A stretch of 64,000 nt of DNA, from contig JAMZAV010000983.1 of assembly GCA_024449915.1 (NCBI GenBank), positions 340,500 to 404,499 of the forward strand. Direction: 5' to 3'. A program made the translations under genes and the position numbers. Under the pieces are notes generated by a model. That model was given only the letters and a program-made list of their open reading frames with translations, did not search any database and was not told the DNA's origin. Source of the DNA: Sweltsa coloradensis (lineage: Eukaryota; Arthropoda; Insecta; Plecoptera; Chloroperlidae). Positions 59,701 to 64,000 of this stretch are shown here, in pieces. Position 1 is the stretch's first letter. Each line of letters starts with the position of its first letter.

Positions 59701-60440
59701 AAGGGGAAAAAAATCATTATTCCCCATCATTAACCACAATCCACATAATGCACATTTACTACAACACCAAAAACCACAAACAGGCATAAAATACACAAAA
59801 AAAGGGTTTTATTTTGTCTTCATGATAGGTTTATCAAGGAAAGTAACAATGCCCAGGTTCAAAAATTACAATATCATTATTCCCCATCATATAACCACAA
59901 TCCCCATAATGCACATTCACTTAAACCCCCAAAACCACAAAACAGGCATAACAATACAACAACAAAAAGGGTCTTTTTTTGTGTACATTCATATGATAGA
60001 GTAAATCAAGGAATATCATTATTCCACATCATATAAAACCCCAATCCACAAAGCCAAAATTTACTCAACACCAACACCTACAATACAGGCCTAAAAAACA
60101 ACAAAAAAAAAGGCCCCTTTTTTTTGTCTCATATGATAAACGTAAAATCAAGAATATCATTTTTCCACATCATAAACCACAATCCACATAATGCAATTCA
60201 CTAAAACCCCCAACACCTACAAACAGGCATAACAAAACAACAACAAAGGTTTTTTTATTTTTTTTAATTCATATGATAACGAAAAATCAAAGGGAAAACA
60301 TATTCCCCATCATATAACCACAAACCCCATAATGCACATTCACTACAAAACCCCAAAACCCCACAAAACAGGCATAACAATACAACAACAAAATTCTTTT
60401 TTTTTTTTAATTTATAGATAGAGTTTTTTCAAGAAAAAAC
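56701..60440. repeat. 140/165-bp satellite, second subfamily
   Basis: About 25 monomers related to the preceding array. Here the middle block is ATAACCACAATCCACATAAT, GCACATTCACTACAACACC and AACACCTACAATACAGGCAT. Most units (about 140 bp) lack the GTAAACAATGCCGAGGTTCA cassette. A few (near 58265, 58862 and 59848) keep it and are about 25 bp longer. Improbable C, A and G runs at 56716-56790 and 57014-57052 look like consensus errors. Confidence 0.85.
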
Positions 60441-62879
60441 ATTAATTCAATATTAAAAAACCCTTTTTCCCCTTTAAAAAAATTAAAAAAAAAACAATTT
60501 TACCCAAAGGGGTACCAATAAAAAAACAAAATTTTAAAAATTGTACTCATAAAGGTTTTAACAAGGAAAAAAAAATAAAAAAAGGCCCTTTTTCAATTTT
60601 AATTTTTATAACTTTAAAAAATTTTTTTTATTGAAAAATTAAAATTTTTTTTCCCGGGGCCCATTTAAAAAAATGGTCCTTTAAAAATTTAATTACTAAA
60701 AGTAAAAATTAACATTAGCCCCAGAAAAAACAAACCAAAAAGGCTTAAATAGAATTTTTATAATTTAAACAAAATTTTTTATGGACAAATTTAAATACGT
60801 TGTTTTAAAAAAAAAAAATTCTTTAGATTTTTCTTTCCAAATGGGGAGTTTAAAAAAACAGTTTTTTTTTTGTACCTCCCAGGATTTATTAAACAAACCT
60901 AATCCCAAAAGGGTTTATTTTTAAAATTTTTTAGTGAACATATAAAATTTTTAATTTTTGACAAGTTTAAACAGGGGTTGTTAAAAGTAAAAATTTTTTT
61001 TAATTTTTTCAAATTTTATTACTTCAATATTTTATTTTTTTTTAAACCCAAAGTTTTTTAAAATTCGCCCACCATTTTAGGTAATTCCTTATCTATAACT
61101 CCCCTAAAAAAATAAGTAAAATTAAACCCTATTTAAACTATAAAAACAAGGTACTCTCTTTAAATCCCTTTTTGAAGCTGGGGCCTGCTTTTTAAAGTGA
61201 GGCCGTTATTAAAAAAATCTCAAAACTTACTTTAAAAAAAATTTTTTAATTTTCATAAAAGTCTAAGTAAAATGTAAAAAGACATACTTTTTGCCCCCCA
61301 ATTTTTTTTTTAAATAATTTACCCACTTAACACTAAAAACTACCAAAAAAAAAAAACTTACGGGGTTAAAATTCAACAAGTATTTTCTAACACAATAAAA
61401 TTAATACAACATAATCATTTACGTTTTATTGATTTTTCCAGCGGGGGTTTTAATTTAAATTTTTTTGTAAAAATTAATCAACAAACAAAAATAAAAAATA
61501 ACTTTAAAAAAAAAACTTTCATTTTAAAAATGGTTTTAATTCTTTAAATTTTTCAATATTTGTTTTTAAAGGGGAAAAAAAATTTTGTTTAAGGGTTTTA
61601 AAGAATTGGGGTTGGGGCAACATTATATAGATAGTAAGACACCAAAAGCCAAAGGGTTTGAAAAAATTGTACAAGGAAAATTAAATTTCCCAAACCCTTA
61701 AAAAAATTTACCTTTTTTTTTGGTTGTTTGGTTTTTTTTTTTTTTTTTTCTGCGTTTGTTAAAAACCTTTTCAAGAAACGGCAATCCATCCATAAAATTT
61801 TAAATTTAAATCAATTAATTTTATTTTGGAAAGAAAAATTTTCTCATAATATGTCTTTTAATTTTTTTATTTTTCGATTTCGTGAATTTTTGGGGAAAAT
61901 TACCAAAATTTCTACAATTTTCTGTTAAATTTGGTGTGGACCTTTTTAAAAAAAGTTGAAAAAGAGCCGAATTCAAGAAATAAATTTTTAAAAAAATTTT
62001 TTTAATTTTTGGATTTTGGCCCCCAAAAGGGGGGCTCAATTCATATTTAAAAAATTTTGGATGGTGTTTTTTTTTGGGTTTTTTTTTGTTTTTTTTGTTT
62101 TTGTTAAATTACCAAGCAAAAACCATTAAAATTGACAAAACCTTCAAAACTCGAAAAAAAAAGATTTAAAATAAAAATACCAACGAAAAAAAATTTTTCT
62201 CATATAAACCCCACTTTAGGTTTTTTTGATTAGGCCTTTTGGGAAGGGGCAATTCTAAAAAAAGGGTGGGCCTAACGAAAAAGTCAAAAAACATTGTTTG
62301 GTAAATTTAAAATTTTCCCCTTCCATTCCCCCCCGTGAAAAAAGGTTTACAAGAATTTATAAGAAATTTAAATTTTTTAATTTTGTTTTTCTACCCCCTC
62401 CAAAACAAAAAATTCTGCCAAATGCCCCCCCGGTTATTTTATGAATAATGGGGTTTTTGGGGATTTTGAAAAGGAAAGGGAAAAACAGAAACCAGAAAAA
62501 ACGTTTTATAAAAAAGTTTTTAAAAAGAAAAAATAAATACAAAAAACTAAAACTTGGACAAAAAAATACCCCACAAAGGAAAGGAAAACCAAGCCGGGAG
62601 TAGATAAAACCCGAAATTTAAAATTTTAAAAAGCTATCCATAAAAAGCCGCGGAAAATTAGCGTTTTTAGTACCCCCTTTAATTTCCTTATTTGGACCCG
62701 TTCATAAAGAAAGGGTTTTAATTAAAGGGGGCCCTCCCCGATAAAACTCCTTTAAAAAAAAAATTGTTTACAATTAATCAAAATTAAAGCTTTTTGGGCT
62801 CACAAAAGCCCCTATTTTTCAAACAGGGTTTCCCCACAGTTTTAACGCCCTTGTACCGTATGTAGACGTGGGGTTTTTC
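60441..62879. other. Very AT-rich, low-quality stretch
   Basis: About 2.4 kb dominated by A and T runs. No repeat period, element or gene could be made out. Confidence 0.5.
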
Positions 62880-63830
62880 AATGGTCGGGAAAGATTTTGT
62901 AATTTCTAGATTGTATTTCAAAAATAATTAAACATGTTTTGAAATGCATATTAGTGGGGGCTGTAAGCCTAACAATCGTGCAAATCGTGATTAAAGTGTG
63001 AAAATTTCCAAAATTTACTAATATGACCCCGATAAACCCAAAAATTTTTGGCCCCAAGTCCGATCTCTTCAACTTTAATAGCTATTAAATTAATTAATTT
63101 TTATCAATTGAAATGCAATTAAAATTACAAAATGGAATGAAATGGTCAAGTTTGGAATCAAATAAAAGCTGGTGTCAAGAGAAAAACAAAAATATAACAC
63201 TTAAATCAATGTGATTATTACTTACTAAGATATGACCTTAATTTAATTAATTAATTAATGCTTAATCAAATTTAGAAAAATACACAATATGATCGGTATA
63301 TGCGCATTAAATGACATTTGGTAGTCACCAACACACAAAATCTTATGGCCCCAATACAAATCTCTGTTACTTTCATTGCAATTAAATTAATTAGATTGAT
63401 AAATTACATTGCAATACACATGCATATTTAAAATTTGGAGAAAGCGGTCATGTTTAGTATCAAATAAAAGCTGATTTTTAAAAAAAAACTTTAAATTTAA
63501 AAAATATAACACAAAATGATTATTATTTAATTAGATATGACCCCTAATTTAATTAAATAAATAAATAACCCTTCAATAAATTTAAAAAAAAAACACGATT
63601 TGATCGGCACATGAGTATTAAATGACATTTAGTAAGTAGTCATCCACACACAAAGTCTTATGGCCCCCAAAAAAAATCTCTGTACTTCATTGCAATCAAA
63701 TTAATTAGAAATAAATACACTGCCCAAAATGCATGCCAATTTTAAAAATTTTGAGGAAGCAGTCAGTTTAGTATCAAATAAGAGCTGTTTTTTTTTTTTT
63801 TAGAAAAACAATACCATAATGTCACAATTT
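62880..63830. repeat. About 300-bp tandem repeat
   Basis: Three or more units. The GGCCCC...AATCTCTGT block recurs near 63051, 63346 and 63660. GTATCAAATAAAAGCTG, ATGATCGGTATATG-like and ATTAAATGACATTTGGTAG words recur at matching offsets. The unit continues to or near the window end. Confidence 0.75.
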
Positions 63831-64000
63831 TTTGTTGGCAATCTTACTTATTATTTTTAAATTTATTAGGACAATGTATTTAATTTAATTTTTTTTCAGA
63901 ATTGAAAAAATTACGAAATGAAAAAATTTAAAGACGGCATTTTGATAAATTTAAATGGGAAAATTTGAAACCCAAATCAATTAAAAAAACCCATGGTTTT

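Noticed and set aside
49660..60440. Numerous open frames of 60-124 codons on both strands
   Set aside because: All fall within the 143-bp or 140/165-bp satellites and repeat with the monomer period.
49660..60440. CRISPR-like array
   Set aside because: The monomers are contiguous and similar throughout, without unique spacers, and the DNA is eukaryotic.

Overview
The window is non-coding, repeat-rich eukaryotic nuclear DNA, most likely from an arthropod and probably an insect. The evidence is the AT-rich base composition with scattered CpG-rich patches, the absence of any compact gene array, an R2/R4 (Dong)-type non-LTR retrotransposon tail of the kind common in insect genomes, and many short non-autonomous elements. 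No complete protein-coding gene can be supported. The best coding evidence is the 3' part of one retrotransposon frame (37685-38419, minus) and a GC-rich candidate exon on the minus strand (about 15630-15838) of an unidentified host gene.

Region 1-44 kb: AT-rich spacer with interspersed elements. Families A (814-1559, 23369-23944), B (33047-33858, 36765-37367) and C (40582-41264 with a partial tandem copy to 41858, 42602-43307, 43636-44601) share terminal architecture: one GAGCG-rich end and one end in GCGTTT(T)CCTAG. Three copies have matching 5-bp AT-rich flanks. Other elements are a TTAA-flanked foldback MITE (7646-8198), a large imperfect hairpin (19331-19853), a smaller hairpin (9066-9308), four copies of an (AT-rich microsatellite)-GTCTAYCC repeat (family E) and three copies of a 200-250 bp repeat (family D). 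A 14-18 bp motif, TACCCGGCACCTCCACCA or its complement, recurs about 13 times between 2.8 and 35.1 kb. It matches the 3' end of a CCA-tailed tRNA-Ala, which is also the sequence a tRNA-Ala primer-binding site would complement.

Region 37.4-38.5 kb: a 5'-truncated Dong-like retrotransposon lies between two TAA microsatellites, the target preferred by that clade. A family B element abuts its 3' array.

Region 44.3-64 kb: a satellite cluster. In order it holds a 62-63 bp satellite (45838-46050) carrying the tRNA-Ala-like 15-mer, a GC-rich stretch, AT-rich spacer with two tRNA-like sequences, a 70 bp satellite (48285-48915), a second block of the 62-63 bp satellite (49019-49490), a dimeric 143+143 bp satellite (49660-53060), a 140/165 bp satellite (55290-60440) and a roughly 300 bp satellite (62880-63830). 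From about 44.3 kb the text looks like poorly polished long-read consensus: homopolymer lengths vary from copy to copy and there are implausible C, G and A runs. Open frames there are artefacts of repeat sequence.

The window therefore reads as an intergenic or intronic interval running into a heterochromatic satellite block. A possible minus-strand gene, with a CpG-rich promoter-like patch near 17.7-17.9 kb and candidate exons at 16.94-17.0, 15.63-15.84 and 13.80-13.85 kb, is offered only tentatively.
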